Shown here one piece after another: positions 1-8,844 of a stretch of 37,791 nucleotides of DNA (the first letter of the stretch is position 1; each line of letters opens with the position of its first letter). The notes below the pieces were generated by a model. That model was not told where the DNA came from. It saw only the letters and a list, made by a program, of their open reading frames with translations, and searched no databases. This stretch comes from Paracoccaceae bacterium. Its GTDB lineage: Bacteria; Pseudomonadota; Alphaproteobacteria; Rhodobacterales; Rhodobacteraceae. The translations under genes were made by a program, and so were the position numbers. The stretch spans positions 1 to 37,791 of the forward strand of contig CABXKH010000018.1 of the NCBI GenBank assembly GCA_902512685.1. The letters are read 5' to 3'.

Positions 1-1
1 A

Positions 2-499
2 CCTGATGGTGCTGCAGCGATTGCTCAAGGTGCTGTAGATATGTTCTGTGGCTGGGGTGGTTCGCTGCGCCGCGCCAAAGAGCATGGCAATATCCTTTTG
101 ACTGGTGCCGAGAAAACTGAACTTGGTATTTTGGTGTTTGACGTAACCTCTGGCCCTGCGGGCTGGGTTGCTGAAAACAGCGATCTAGTTGCCAAATTCC
201 TTAAGGTGACAGCCGATTCCAACGCAATGTGGGCAGATGAAGCCAACCATGCAATGATGCTTCCTGCGATTGCAAAGGATGCCGGTATGGATGAGGCTGC
301 AACTGCGGACACAATGGCAACCTTTGTGTTCCCAACGGTCGAAAGCCAGTTGTCAGCAACTTGGCTTGGCGGCGGTGCACAGGAATTCATGAAAGGCGTT
401 GCAGACGTCTTTGTAAACGCCAATAGCATCGATTCAGCACTTGATAGCTATGTTGGCAATGTCAACACTGGCCCGCTGGAAGCTGCAAACGGTATGTAA
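2..499 (+). CDS. ABC importer substrate-binding protein, NitT/TauT type (5' end cut by window)
   Basis: This is the C-terminal 165 residues of a periplasmic solute-binding protein. The frame is open from position 2, so the start and signal peptide lie outside the window. Motifs such as DMFCGWGGSLRRAKE and a late TWLGGGAQEFMKGVADVF helix resemble the taurine/nitrate/sulfonate binding-protein family. The assignment rests mainly on the following ATPase and TauC-type permease, which lie on the same strand 99 bases downstream. The protein should deliver its ligand to that permease. The substrate cannot be read from the visible part: taurine, another sulfonate or another small organic anion are possible. 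A strong hairpin follows the stop codon. Confidence 0.8.
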   Translation, partial: PDGAAAIAQGAVDMFCGWGGSLRRAKEHGNILLTGAEKTELGILVFDVTSGPAGWVAENSDLVAKFLKVTADSNAMWADEANHAMMLPAIAKDAGMDEAATADTMATFVFPTVESQLSATWLGGGAQEFMKGVADVFVNANSIDSALDSYVGNVNTGPLEAANGM

Positions 500-509
500 G
501 TAAACGACT

Positions 510-531
510 GCGGGCCGGTTCGCCGGCCCGC
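510..531 (+). promoter_or_regulatory. GC-rich intercistronic hairpin
   Basis: A perfect 9-bp inverted repeat (GCGGGCCGG / CCGGCCCGC) with a TTCG loop starts 10 bases after the binding-protein stop codon. No T-run follows, so a complete intrinsic terminator is unlikely. In binding-protein-dependent ABC operons such hairpins commonly protect the upstream mRNA or attenuate transcription, giving more binding protein than membrane components. That role is inferred here. Confidence 0.65.
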
Positions 532-598
532 GGGATGCACCCAATGTTTCGTTTCATTTGAAATTGTCTCCACTAAAAGCAAGAAGAGAAAGGCGGCC

Positions 599-1405
599 AT
601 GTCTGGACTGTCCATCCAAAATATTTCGATGCGCTTTGATTTGCCAAACGGCGAATGGGTCCAAGCGCTTAAGGATGTCACACTTGATCTAAAGGCGGGT
701 GAATTGATGTCGGTTTTGGGTCCATCGGGCTGCGGCAAAACCACATTGCTTAATATTGTTGCCGGATTTCTTGCACCGACACAGGGCGAGATCCTGCTGA
801 ATGGTGAAAAGGTGGTCGGCCCCAGCGCCGAGCGCGGCATGGTGTTTCAGCAAGGCGCGCTATTTGAATGGATGAATGTGCGCGAAAACGTTGGCTTTGG
901 CCCCCGGATGAAAGGGATCAGCGCTGCGCAAGCCCGCGAAAAAGTCGATCATCTGTTGGATGTGGTCGGGCTTCAGGATTTTAAAGATAAAGCAGTTTAT
1001 GAGTTATCGGGAGGCATGCAGCAACGGGTGGCTTTGGCCCGCTGTCTGGCCAATGACCCAGATGTTATTTTGATGGATGAGCCTTTGGGCGCGCTGGATG
1101 CGCTGACGCGTGAAAAAATGCAGTCGCTGGTTTTGAAGCTTTGGAAAGAAACCGGAAAAACAATTATTCTGATTACACACTCGGTGGAAGAGGCTTTGCT
1201 GCTAGGCGAGCGCCTTTTGGTCATGGCCCCGCGCCCGGGGCGTATTCATCGCGAATACCGCCTGCCGTTTGCCGATCTTGGCGTCGATGCAGATCTGCGC
1301 GAAATTAAAAAGCACGTTGAATATGGCGAAAAACGCGAAGAAATTTTGGAAATGATCTGGAATATGGAAGAAGAGATCATGGGACGTACGGAGGCACCGG
1401 TCTGA
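599..1405 (+). CDS. ABC importer ATPase, TauB/SsuB type
   Basis: This 268-residue ATPase energises the importer formed with the neighbouring binding protein and permease, on the cytoplasmic face of the membrane. Walker A (GPSGCGKT) is at residues 41-48, the Q-loop is in VFQQ near 82-85, the signature LSGGMQQR is at 136-143, Walker B VILMDE is at 156-161, and the switch histidine is near residue 194 in LITHSVEEA. Length and motifs fit the NitT/TauT ATPase family. The ATG follows a purine-rich AGAAAGG. The stop overlaps the permease start by one base (TGATG), which implies translational coupling. Substrate identity is not visible from this subunit. Confidence 0.93.
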   Translation: MSGLSIQNISMRFDLPNGEWVQALKDVTLDLKAGELMSVLGPSGCGKTTLLNIVAGFLAPTQGEILLNGEKVVGPSAERGMVFQQGALFEWMNVRENVGFGPRMKGISAAQAREKVDHLLDVVGLQDFKDKAVYELSGGMQQRVALARCLANDPDVILMDEPLGALDALTREKMQSLVLKLWKETGKTIILITHSVEEALLLGERLLVMAPRPGRIHREYRLPFADLGVDADLREIKKHVEYGEKREEILEMIWNMEEEIMGRTEAPV

Positions 1406-2739
1406 TGGAGGTATTGGTCAAACTTACCCAAGAACTGGGTTCAATCCTGATTATTCTTGCCTCGGCTGTGCCGTATATTGCCGGCTATATCGGTCTTATT
1501 CTGCTCACGCTTTTTGTTTGGAGATTAGTAAAGCGGGTTCTGACGCCCAAGCAGGATTTCAGCTCATTGAAAACCGTGACTTTCGGGGATGAAAGTGCGG
1601 TCAGTTCGAATTTTGCAGCCTCGGTCGTGTCCATCGTGCTGATCTTGGTGCTTTGGGGATCATTTACCGGATCAAAAATCCTGCCGTCTTTTATGCATGT
1701 GCCCGGCGCGTTTCGCGGTGAGGCTGAATTTACCTATACGGCGGAAAACGAAAGTGGCCTGCGCGATGATGCCACTGTTCAGGTCATCGTGCATGGCATC
1801 GGGGAAGATGTAAAACTACCGGATATCGACCCCGGTGATGGGTTTGCTAGAAACGATGTTTTGGCGGTTAAAGCCTATCGCACAAAATTGCTGAAATGGG
1901 ATACAAATGATGATGAAAACCGCAAAATGGGGGTCAAGATTGTTGCGATCGATGGCCAACCCGTTGCAGCGGGCACGTCGGTCTATCTTGATGACTTGAG
2001 GGTTGCAGTGACGCCCAAAGGCACATTGAACATCGAACCCAACAAAGGCTGGCAGATGGAGCCGATCTGGCTGCCATCCCCCGAAGCGGTCTGGAAACGG
2101 CTCATCGAGATATCAACCGGAGGGTTCAAAAACTTCCCGCTGCTCGAACATTTGGGCTTTTCACTCTTCCGGGTTGTCGTCGGATTTTTCATCGGAGCGC
2201 TGGTTGGCATTCCTTTGGGATACGCCATGGGCCTATCCGATTGGTTTCGCGGCTGGTTTGATCCGATTGTCGAGTTCATGCGGCCTGTGCCGCCGCTTGC
2301 CTTGATCCCATTGGTGATTATTTGGGCGGGCATCGGCGAGGTCGGCAAAGTGATCTTGCTGTTTCTTGCCGCGCTTTGGATTATGGCCATTGCATCCCGG
2401 GCCGGGGTGTCTGGGGTCAAGATATCCAAAGTCCATGCGGCCTATTCGCTGGGCGCAAGCAAATGGCAGATTATGCGTTATGTGATTATCCCCAACAGCC
2501 TGCCGGAAATCTTTACCGGCGCGCGGGTGGCCATGGGTGTATGCTGGGGCACTGTGGTTGCGGCCGAACTGGTTGCGGCGGAAAAAGGTGCAGGCATGAT
2601 GATCATGGTGGCGTCAAAATTCCAGCAGACAGATATCGTTATCTTGGGCATTATACTGATTGGGATCATCGGCTTTGGCATTGATATGCTGATGCGCTGG
2701 GCCGAGCGGATCATGGTGCCCTGGAAAGGGCGCGGCTAA
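1405..2739 (+). CDS. ABC importer permease, TauC-like core with periplasmic insertion
   Basis: This 444-residue permease is far longer than a typical TauC/SsuC subunit of roughly 250-280 residues. The C-terminal part from about residue 222 (WLPSPEAVW) is a normal BPD permease core with several membrane segments and an EAA loop at about 345-372 (AAYSLGASKWQIMRYVIIPNSLPEIF). Before it are two hydrophobic segments (about 12-40 and 70-88), then a soluble stretch of roughly 115 residues (about 104-218) rich in beta-type and acidic sequence (GEAEFTYTAENES, DATVQVIVHGIGEDVKLPDIDPGDG). The insertion lies between the first core membrane helix and the LPSP motif, so it is probably periplasmic. It may contact the binding protein or the ligand. 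It is the last gene of the operon and a terminator follows. Confidence 0.88.
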   Translation: MEVLVKLTQELGSILIILASAVPYIAGYIGLILLTLFVWRLVKRVLTPKQDFSSLKTVTFGDESAVSSNFAASVVSIVLILVLWGSFTGSKILPSFMHVPGAFRGEAEFTYTAENESGLRDDATVQVIVHGIGEDVKLPDIDPGDGFARNDVLAVKAYRTKLLKWDTNDDENRKMGVKIVAIDGQPVAAGTSVYLDDLRVAVTPKGTLNIEPNKGWQMEPIWLPSPEAVWKRLIEISTGGFKNFPLLEHLGFSLFRVVVGFFIGALVGIPLGYAMGLSDWFRGWFDPIVEFMRPVPPLALIPLVIIWAGIGEVGKVILLFLAALWIMAIASRAGVSGVKISKVHAAYSLGASKWQIMRYVIIPNSLPEIFTGARVAMGVCWGTVVAAELVAAEKGAGMMIMVASKFQQTDIVILGIILIGIIGFGIDMLMRWAERIMVPWKGRG

Positions 2740-2753
2740 AGCCTTATAAATTC

Positions 2754-2783
2754 AAAAAGCGGCGCTAAATAGCGCCGCTTTTT
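2754..2783. terminator. Bidirectional intrinsic terminator
   Basis: A perfect 13-bp inverted repeat (AAAAAGCGGCGCT / AGCGCCGCTTTTT) with a 4-base AAAT loop lies between the convergent importer permease and parC. Its flanking A and T runs let it act on transcripts from both strands. Confidence 0.92.
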
Positions 2784-2805
2784 GCTGTTTGATATCTATA
2801 TTAAT

Positions 2806-5110
2806 TTAGGTGAATTTATTATCGCGCGGGAAACCGCGCGGCGCCATTTTACCCGCGCTTGCGCGTTTCGATGTCCATTCGGCCAATTCGGTTTCAGTGC
2901 GGGTGCGGCCCGCTGGATCAAGCCAGCTAAGCCCTGCGGCCATGGCAAAGGTTGCAACATCGCTCATGCCGCCGTCTTTGTATTTTTGCAGCCGAACGCC
3001 TTTGCCGCGCCCCATTTCGGGCAGCTCGGACAGCGCAAAGACCAGCATTTTGCGGTTTTCCCCCACCACAGCCACATGATCGCCTTGGATTGGGCTACAG
3101 GTTTTGGCGCGCACGTCTGCGCGCACGTTCAGCACCTGTTTGCCGCTGCGGGTCTGGGCCAGAACATCGTCTTCGGGCACGATAAAGCCATCGCCTGCGC
3201 TTGAGGCCACCAATAGCTTGCGTCCGGGTTTATGGATTAAAATATCTATAATATCGGCCTCGTTGGGCAAATCCACCATCAACCTTAGTGGCTCGCCCAT
3301 GCCGCGCCCGCCGGGCAGGTTGGCCGCCGATAGGGTATAGAACCGCCCATTGCTGGCAAACACCAACAATCGGTCGGTGGTTTCGGCATGGAAAATAAAC
3401 CGCGGCCCGTCCCCGTCTTTGAACTTGAGCTCACGGGTCAGGTCGATATGTCCGGTCATCGCCCGTATCCAGCCCATCTGGCTGCAGACAACGGTGATCG
3501 GTTCACGGTCGATCATCGCCTCAAGCGGCACCTCTTCTATTTCGCCGGCCTCGGTAAAGATCGTGCGCCTTGCGCCGCCTTCATAGTCTTTTCCAAAGGT
3601 TTTCTTGGTGGCTCTCAACTGCTCGGAAATTTGGTCCCATTGCAGGTCGGTGTGATCGAGCAAATCTTGCAGATCGGCCCGTTCCAGCATCAGCGCATCG
3701 CGTTCGCGGATCAGCTCAAGCTCTTCGAGCCGGCGCAGCGAGCGCAGACGCATATTTAAAATAGCTTCCGCCTGAAGCTCGCTTAATTCGCCTTCTTGCG
3801 TGATATCCGGCCCGACATAATCGCCTTCGTTCATTGCCCTTGGATGCGACAAACTCCAATCTTCGGCGATCAGCGCGGCTTTGGGATCATCGTCATAGCG
3901 AATAATATCAATGACCCGATCAAGATTAAGAAACGCCACCAGAAAGCCTTCGAGCACCTCAAGGCGGTGATCAATCTTATCAATCCGGTGCTGGCTGCGG
4001 CGCAGCAGCACTTCACGGCGGTGATCAAGAAAGGCTTTAAGCACCTCTTTCAGGCTGCAGACTTTGGGTGTTAGGCCATCTATGAGTACGTTCATGTTGA
4101 GCGAAAAGCGCACCTCAAGGTCCGAATTTCGAAACAGCATGCCCATCAGGACCTCGGGATCCACATTTTTCGAGCGGGGCTCTAAAATTAAACGAATGTC
4201 ATCGGCGCTTTCATCGCGCACATCCCCAAGGATCGGAATTTTCTTCAGCTGGATCACTTCGGCAATTTTTTCGATCAGCTTTGATTTTTGCACCTGATAG
4301 GGAATTTCCGTGACCACAATCTGCCATTGGCCGCGGCCCAGATCTTCGACGCTCCACTGGCAGCGCAAGCGAAACGATCCGCGCCCCCGTACGATAGGCA
4401 CTTGCGATGGCCTCGGGGCTTTCCACCATCACACCGCCGGTGGGAAAGTCAGGTCCGGGGATGAAATTAAGCAGCGTGTCATCACGCGCTTCGGGGGTTT
4501 TGATTAAATGCAGACAGGCATCGCAGAGCTCGGCGATGTTATGCGGCGGAATATTTGTGGCCATGCCCACGGCAATGCCGCTTGATCCATTTGCGAGCAG
4601 ATTGGGAAAACTGGCCGGCAAAACCACCGGTTCGGTCAGCGTGCCATCATAATTATCGCGAAAGTCGACGGCATTTTCATTTAAACCTTCCAGCAGCGCC
4701 TCGGCCACGGCGGTCATCCGCGCCTCAGTATAGCGGCTGGCGGCGGGGTTATCGCCGTCGATATTGCCAAAATTGCCCTGACCGTCGACCAGCGGGTAGC
4801 GCACATTAAAATCCTGCGCCAAGCGCGCCATGGCATCGTAGATCGCAGCGTCCCCATGCGGGTGGTAATTGCCCATCACATCGCCGCTAATCTTGGCTGA
4901 TTTGCGAAACCCGCCGCTGGCATTGAGCTTGAGTTCGCGCATGGCATAAAGGATGCGCCGGTGCACTGGCTTAAGCCCATCACGGGCATCGGGCAGGGCG
5001 CGGTGCATAATTGTGGAAAGAGCGTATGTCAGATAGCGCTCGCCAATGGCCCGCCGCAGGGGTTCGGCCGAAATTCCGCTCATATTGGGGTCGTCAATCA
5101 AATCAGTCAT
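2806..5110 (-). CDS. parC: DNA topoisomerase IV subunit A, with an apparent frameshift
   Basis: ParC and ParE form topoisomerase IV, which decatenates replicated chromosomes. The N-terminal piece (ATG at 5110) has [36 protein letters not shown], the quinolone-region motif [13 protein letters not shown] and the catalytic tyrosine in RYTEARM (about residue 127). The serine position of the E. coli quinolone region is alanine here, which I recall as usual in alphaproteobacterial ParC. The reading frame ends wrongly after [13 protein letters not shown] and resumes one base later with [10 protein letters not shown], then continues through [22 protein letters not shown] and the beta-pinwheel domain. 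Dropping one base in the run of five C at 4384-4388 restores one protein of about 767 residues, the normal length. Because the gene is normally essential, a sequence error is the simplest explanation. Confidence 0.9.
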
Positions 5111-5250
5111 AGATGATGTGATACTCTGTGCAGCTAGACAGGTAAAGCGGCCAGCGGATTAATTTCGTCTTTGATGGTTGTGGCTGTGCGGCGCAGCGCC
5201 TAAGCTGACCTTTATTCGTATAAATGCGGGTTGGCCGATAGGAGTTTAAG

Positions 5251-6075
5251 TTGGCGCAAAAAACAATTTTGATCACTGGTTGCTCATCCGGTATCGGCTA
5301 TGATGCTGCCCTTCGGCTGCGGGCGCAGGGGTGGCGTGTATTTGCCAGTTGCCGCGCCCCCGAAGATGTCGAACGGCTGCAGGCCGAGGGGTTTGAAAGC
5401 CTTGTTTTGGATTATGCTGATGAAGCCAGCATCACCTCTGCAGTGGCTGAGGTGCTGGGCGCCACAGATTGGCGGCTTGATGCACTGTTTAACAATGGAG
5501 CCTTTGCCTGCCCCGGCTTAGTTGAAGATTTGCCGCGCGGCGCCCTGCGCGAAGTGTTTGAAACCAATGTGTTTGGCTATCACGATCTGACACGGCAAAT
5601 CATTCCGGCCATGCGTGCACAAGGCCATGGCCGGATTATAAATTGCTCATCAGTTTTGGGGTTTGTGCCAGCCTCTTGGCGCGGAGCTTATGTGGCTAGC
5701 AAATTTGCACTTGAAGGGCTCACCCAGACGCTGCGGCTCGAAATGCGCGACACGCCGATTGATGTGGTGCTCATACAGCCGGGCCCGATCACTTCGAAAA
5801 TCCGGCAAAATTCAATCCCGCACTTTGAGAAATGGATCGACTGGAAAGCCTCGCCGCGCGCGGATCACTATCGCAAACGGTTGATGAAACGGCTTTATGA
5901 AAGCAGCGGGCCGGATCGGTATGAATTGCCGGCCAAAGCGGTCAGCGACAAATTGCTGCACGCATTAGAGGCCAAGCGGCCAAAACCTTGCTATTATATA
6001 ACTGTACCGACCTATGCCGCGGCTGCGATACGGCGCATTTTACCGATACGGATGCAAGATAGGCTTCTAAGTTAA
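5251..6075 (+). CDS. Short-chain dehydrogenase/reductase
   Basis: This 274-residue classical SDR oxidoreductase has the cofactor motif TGCSSGIG at residues 9-16, NNGAF at 81-85 (a variant of NNAG), a catalytic serine near 133 in NCSSVLG, and the YxxxK pair at Y147 and K151 (YVASKFALEG). The start is TTG, chosen because AGGAG sits 7 bases upstream. The C-terminal region (HALEAKRPKPCYYITVPTYAAAAIRRILP) resembles membrane-associated SDRs acting on lipid or retinol-like substrates, but the substrate is unknown. A terminator-like hairpin follows, so it may be monocistronic. The neighbours give no pathway clue. Confidence 0.88.
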   Translation: MAQKTILITGCSSGIGYDAALRLRAQGWRVFASCRAPEDVERLQAEGFESLVLDYADEASITSAVAEVLGATDWRLDALFNNGAFACPGLVEDLPRGALREVFETNVFGYHDLTRQIIPAMRAQGHGRIINCSSVLGFVPASWRGAYVASKFALEGLTQTLRLEMRDTPIDVVLIQPGPITSKIRQNSIPHFEKWIDWKASPRADHYRKRLMKRLYESSGPDRYELPAKAVSDKLLHALEAKRPKPCYYITVPTYAAAAIRRILPIRMQDRLLS

Positions 6076-6098
6076 CAACAGGGTAAATTTCTGCCTCA

Positions 6099-6121
6099 AA
6101 AAGCGAAATCCCTTCGCTTTT
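6099..6121 (+). terminator. Intrinsic terminator after the SDR gene
   Basis: A perfect 9-bp stem (AAAAGCGAA / TTCGCTTTT) with loop ATCCC lies 23 bases after the SDR stop. The T-run is short (four) and the stem is moderately AT-rich, so termination may be partial and allow readthrough into the next two genes. Confidence 0.6.
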
Positions 6122-6173
6122 GCTGCGAAGCCGACTAGATACCAAACTAGGCTGGAAAGAAGGCATAAGAATC

Positions 6174-6377
6174 ATGGAAGATCCCTTATTTGTAATTATG
6201 GTCGTGTCTCTCGCAGCGGTGGCGATTATACTCATGATCGGTATCGGCGGCTTTGGGCGTGGTGGCGAGTTTAACCGTAAATATGCCAATAAAATAATGC
6301 GGCTGCGTATTGCCGCGCAGTTTGTTGCCGTGGTTTTGATTTTGCTCTTTGTGTTTTTCACAAGGCAAGGGGGATAA
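6174..6377 (+). CDS. Small two-helix membrane protein ('twin transmembrane', HIG1-like)
   Basis: This 67-residue protein has two membrane segments (about 5-25 and 46-63) joined by a basic loop GRGGEFNRKYANKIMRLRI. I recall this type as annotated 'twin transmembrane protein' in Rhodobacterales, commonly next to the PduO-type adenosyltransferase, as here with one base between stop and start. The loop plus second helix (NKIMRLRIAAQFVAVVLI) resembles the HIG1 domain of proteins that associate with respiratory complexes, but that link is an inference. The ATG at 6174 is preferred over an in-frame TTG at 6120 because the latter falls inside the terminator-like hairpin. Confidence 0.85.
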   Translation: MEDPLFVIMVVSLAAVAIILMIGIGGFGRGGEFNRKYANKIMRLRIAAQFVAVVLILLFVFFTRQGG

Positions 6378-6378
6378 G

Positions 6379-6951
6379 ATGGTCGTTTTGAATAAAATCT
6401 ACACCAAAACCGGTGATGCCGGCGAAACCGCACTGGGCAACGGGGTGCGCGTTGCCAAACATTCCCTGCGGGTGACGACCTATGGCACATCGGATGAGCT
6501 GAATGCCACTGTCGGAGTGGCGCGTTTGCAGGCTTCGGGCGACATGGACGAAATGCTGGCACGTATTCAAAACGATCTTTTTGATCTCGGCGCTGATTTA
6601 TGCCGCCCTGATATTGAGCGCGATGCCGATGCCGAGTACCCTCCGCTGCGCATGGTTGCCAGTCAAGTTTCGCGCTTGGAAAGCGAGATTGATAAAATGA
6701 ACAGCGGGCTTGATCCGCTGCGCAGTTTTATTTTGCCAGGGGGTTCGCCCTTGTCGGCCCATTTGCATGTGTGCCGCACCGTGGCGCGCCGGGCTGAACG
6801 GTTTTGTGTCGAATTGGCGACAATGGAAACCATCAATGATCATGCCGTAAAATACCTTAATCGGTTGAGTGACTGGTTTTTTGTGGCTGCACGGGTGGCC
6901 AACAGCAACGGCAGGGATGATGTTTTATGGGTGCCTGGAGATAACAGGTGA
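6379..6951 (+). CDS. Cob(I)yrinic acid a,c-diamide / cob(I)alamin adenosyltransferase, PduO type
   Basis: This 190-residue enzyme transfers the adenosyl group of ATP to cob(I)alamin to make adenosylcobalamin, the cofactor of methylmalonyl-CoA mutase and related enzymes. It has the N-terminal ATP-binding motif KIYTKTGDAGETALGNG (residues 6-22), YGTSDELNA, and the C-terminal helix motif FILPGGSPLSAHLHVCRTVARRAER, all typical of the PduO/MMAB trimeric family. The ATG is 1 base after the stop of the small membrane protein, so they are probably cotranscribed. An in-frame ATG at 6349 lies inside that neighbour and is rejected. No mutase or other B12 gene is in the window. Confidence 0.94.
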   Translation: MVVLNKIYTKTGDAGETALGNGVRVAKHSLRVTTYGTSDELNATVGVARLQASGDMDEMLARIQNDLFDLGADLCRPDIERDADAEYPPLRMVASQVSRLESEIDKMNSGLDPLRSFILPGGSPLSAHLHVCRTVARRAERFCVELATMETINDHAVKYLNRLSDWFFVAARVANSNGRDDVLWVPGDNR

Positions 6952-7099
6952 AAAAAAGCGGGTAATTTTCATCAAACGCGACGTCCTTTAGCGCTACCGT
7001 GACGATTTTGCACTGTTGCAAGGCCAAACAAGCATATATCAATCACGCATTATTTGATTCACGGTCGCAGCTGCGGCGCAACAAAGGAGACTTACGCTC

Positions 7100-7858
7100 A
7101 TGAAGGTATTGGTGCCTGTCAAGCGCGTGATTGACTATAACGTGAAGGTTCGTGTGAAAGCGGACGGGTCCGGTGTTGATCTGGCAAATGTAAAAATGTC
7201 GATGAACCCTTTTGACGAAATTGCGGTAGAAGAAGCGATCCGTCTAAAAGAAGCAGGCAAAGCCGATGAAGTGGTGGCCATTTCAGTGGGTGTTGAAAAG
7301 GCACAGGAAACACTGCGCACTGCACTGGCGATGGGGGCTGATCGCGCTATTTTAGTGGTTTCAGCCGATGATGTGCACACTGATATCGAACCGTTGACTG
7401 TTGCCAAAATTCTTAAGGCAGTGGTGGATGAAGAAGCGCCCGGTTTGGTGCTTTGCGGCAAGCAAGCCATCGATAATGATATGAACGCCACTGGGCAAAT
7501 GCTCGCTGGTCTGCTCGGTTGGTCACAAGCGACCTTTGCCTCAGAGCTTGAGGTGGATGGCGACAGTGCCGTGGTCACCCGCGAAGTGGATGGCGGATTG
7601 CAAACCATCAAGGTTAAGATGCCGGCCATTGTGACCGTTGATCTGCGGTTGAACGAGCCGCGTTACGCGTCACTTCCGAATATCATGAAAGCCAAGAAAA
7701 AGCCGCTCGATCAAAAAACAGCGGCGGATTACGGCGTTGATCCGGCCGCGCGGTTGAGCATTGTAAAAACAACCGAACCTGAAAGCCGCGCAGCGGGCAT
7801 CAAGGTGGGCTCAGTGGGTGAGCTGGTTGAAAAACTCAAAGAAGCGGGGGCAGTCTAA
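7100..7858 (+). CDS. etfB: Electron transfer flavoprotein, beta subunit
   Basis: This 252-residue subunit forms the FAD-containing ETF heterodimer with the next gene. ETF takes electrons from acyl-CoA dehydrogenases and similar flavoenzymes and passes them to ETF:ubiquinone oxidoreductase. Motifs include [37 protein letters not shown], the nucleotide-binding stretch [21 protein letters not shown], and [20 protein letters not shown]. The ATG follows AAAGGAG. The stop and the etfA start overlap by one base (TAATG). The 148-base region upstream has no gene and contains the 10-bp palindrome CGCAGCTGCG at 7066-7075, of unknown role. Confidence 0.97.
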   Translation: MKVLVPVKRVIDYNVKVRVKADGSGVDLANVKMSMNPFDEIAVEEAIRLKEAGKADEVVAISVGVEKAQETLRTALAMGADRAILVVSADDVHTDIEPLTVAKILKAVVDEEAPGLVLCGKQAIDNDMNATGQMLAGLLGWSQATFASELEVDGDSAVVTREVDGGLQTIKVKMPAIVTVDLRLNEPRYASLPNIMKAKKKPLDQKTAADYGVDPAARLSIVKTTEPESRAAGIKVGSVGELVEKLKEAGAV

Positions 7859-8787
7859 TGGCAGTTCTTCTTATTGCAGAGATATCTGGCGGCGAACTGG
7901 CGGTTGATGCCACAGCCAAAGCAGTGACTGCAGCGACACAATTGGGCGATGTCACAGTGCTTTGCGCGGCTGCAGGATGCAGCGGTGCGGCAGGCGCCGC
8001 GGCTGGTATCAGCGGCGTGGCCAAAGTTTTATGTGCAGATGATGCGGCCTATGGCAATGGTCTTGCTGAACCTGTAGCTGATCTGGTTGTTTCGCTGGCA
8101 GGTGATTATGAACATATCATCGCCCCGGCCACCAATTCGGCAAAGAACATATTACCGCGCGTAGCAGCCTTGCTTGACGTGATGGTTATCTCAGACATCA
8201 CAGCCGTCATTGATGGCAATACCTTTGAGCGGCCAATCTATGCAGGCAATGCGCTGCAAACGGTTCAATCGTCTGATGCCACCAAAGTGGTGTCAATCCG
8301 TACATCAAACTTTGATGCGGCGGGTGAAGGCGGCTCTGCTGCGGTTGACACAATTGCGGCGGCTGGAAATCCTGGTCTGTCAGAATGGCTTGAAGATAAA
8401 GTTGCAGCAAGCGACCGGCCTGAATTGACTTCGGCAGGCGTTGTTGTGTCAGGCGGCCGCGGCGTTGGCAGCGAAGATGACTTTGCGCTGATAGAAAAGC
8501 TGGCCGATGCGTTGAATGCGGCGGTAGGGGCGTCCCGTGCTGCGGTTGACAGCGGCTATGCGCCAAACGACTGGCAAGTGGGTCAAACCGGTAAGGTGGT
8601 GGCGCCTGATCTTTATGTCGCAGTGGGCATTTCTGGCGCTATTCAGCACCTTGCAGGCATGAAAGACAGCAAGATCATCGTGGCAATCAACAAGGACGAA
8701 GAGGCGCCGATTTTTCAAGTGGCCGACTTTGGATTGGTTGCGGATTTGTTTGATGCCGTGCCTGAGCTGACTGAAAAGCTAGCTTAA
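7858..8787 (+). CDS. etfA: Electron transfer flavoprotein, alpha subunit
   Basis: This 309-residue alpha subunit carries the FAD-binding C-terminal domain. Visible motifs are [98 protein letters not shown], matching the ETF-alpha signature, in the last third of the protein. The N-terminal half is rich in alanine and glycine, as usual for the family. Translation is probably coupled to etfB by the one-base overlap. It works with fatty acid and branched-chain amino acid catabolism, consistent with hbd downstream and the leucine-pathway genes elsewhere in the window. A strong terminator follows. Confidence 0.97.
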   Translation: MAVLLIAEISGGELAVDATAKAVTAATQLGDVTVLCAAAGCSGAAGAAAGISGVAKVLCADDAAYGNGLAEPVADLVVSLAGDYEHIIAPATNSAKNILPRVAALLDVMVISDITAVIDGNTFERPIYAGNALQTVQSSDATKVVSIRTSNFDAAGEGGSAAVDTIAAAGNPGLSEWLEDKVAASDRPELTSAGVVVSGGRGVGSEDDFALIEKLADALNAAVGASRAAVDSGYAPNDWQVGQTGKVVAPDLYVAVGISGAIQHLAGMKDSKIIVAINKDEEAPIFQVADFGLVADLFDAVPELTEKLA

Positions 8788-8806
8788 ACCTTTTACAAAT
8801 ATTTTT

Positions 8807-8834
8807 AAAAAGCCCTCTCTTTAGGGGGCTTTTT
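8807..8834. terminator. Intrinsic terminator between etfA and the DUF6473-like gene
   Basis: A 12-bp stem (AAAAAGCCCTCT / AGGGGGCTTTTT, one G-T wobble) with a 4-base loop lies 19 bases after the etfA stop and is followed by T. A-runs on the other side let it also terminate the convergent minus-strand gene. Confidence 0.92.
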
Positions 8835-8844
8835 TGTGCCCAGC

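Noticed and set aside
4211-4401. Two separate ParC half-genes, or a programmed frameshift
   Set aside because: The halves join exactly at a conserved ParC site with a one-base correction in a homopolymer; no slippery signal with a downstream structure was apparent, so an error or mutation is simpler.
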